A stretch of 6,166 nt of DNA, from contig DIEY01000099.1 in assembly GCA_002418865.1 (NCBI GenBank), forward strand, positions 14,985 through 21,150, in the 5' to 3' direction. The translations under genes were made by a program, and so were the position numbers. The DNA comes from Bacteroidales bacterium UBA5762. GTDB lineage: Bacteria; Bacteroidota; Bacteroidia; Bacteroidales; TTA-H9. Below, in pieces: positions 6,064 through 6,166 of this stretch; the first letter of the stretch is position 1; the number at the start of each line of letters is the position of its first letter. Under the pieces are notes generated by a model, which saw only the letters and a list, made by a program, of their open reading frames with translations, made no database searches and was not told the DNA's origin.

Positions 6064-6089
6064 ATATACATGATAATTTTAAATCCAAA
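6061..6089 (-). promoter_or_regulatory. Bacteroidota-type promoter for the B12 operon
   Basis: On the minus strand a TTTG box (6089-6086) is followed after 17 bases by TATATTTG (6068-6061), a full match to the TAnnTTTG -7 element used by the Bacteroidota primary sigma factor; 17 is at the short end of the known spacing. Transcription would start around 6052-6058, right at the 5' edge of the riboswitch, which supports both calls. Confidence 0.7.
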
Positions 6090-6160
6090 CAACAACGGAT
6101 AAAAAGGGGAGATGGAGAATCGGAGAATGGACTCTGAATTTATGATTTTCTTGTTGTTTG
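6086..6160. repeat. Inverted repeat around the operon's upstream region
   Basis: CAAACAACAA at 6086-6095 is matched by its exact reverse complement TTGTTGTTTG at 6151-6160, with 55 bases between; the inner arm includes the -33 TTTG box. Between them a GGAGAAT unit is directly repeated at 6114-6120 and 6122-6128. The arms are low-complexity, so this may be chance; a regulator site is another reading. Confidence 0.25.
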
Positions 6161-6166
6161 TTGTCA

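Noticed and set aside
5783..6088. A 101-codon minus-strand reading frame across the riboswitch
   Set aside because: It begins in the promoter and runs through every conserved aptamer block; RNA structure explains the sequence and the peptide resembles no family.

Overview
The window looks like chromosomal DNA from a member of the Bacteroidota. The DNA is AT-rich. Secreted proteins carry signal peptides ending in Ala-Gln or a lipobox, genes lack Shine-Dalgarno sites and instead have A-rich upstream regions, and there is a TAnnTTTG-type promoter. The protein families present (DUF3078 barrel, BtuG-type surface lipoprotein, TonB-dependent receptor) are also typical of that phylum. The exact genus cannot be read from the sequence.

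Layout: a plus-strand gene for a small outer-membrane beta-barrel protein (107-703) converges on a minus-strand DUF3078 outer-membrane protein gene (747-1718). After a 269-base AT-rich spacer holding two hairpins comes a minus-strand operon that fills the rest of the window. Read in its own direction it contains: a promoter (about 6089-6061), a cobalamin riboswitch (about 6063-5869), a leader of about 420 bases, btuB (5445-3496), btuG (3481-2426) and an OsmC/YhfA-like gene (2404-1988). The gaps between the three genes are only 14 and 21 bases.

How it works together: the riboswitch should lower expression when B12 is plentiful. BtuG is predicted to catch corrinoids at the cell surface and pass them to BtuB, which imports them across the outer membrane with TonB energy. 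The third gene, a thiol-dependent OsmC-family protein with both catalytic cysteines, appears to share this B12-controlled transcript, which is the least expected part of the operon.

Points worth a second look: the long leader holds a stop-free stretch of 90 codons that includes a 56-codon ATG reading frame (5739-5569); the only in-frame ATGs of btuB fall inside what looks like its signal peptide, so the true start is a rare codon or is hidden by a frameshift; and the promoter -7 box touches the 5' edge of the aptamer. I see no new defence, mobile or CRISPR system here.
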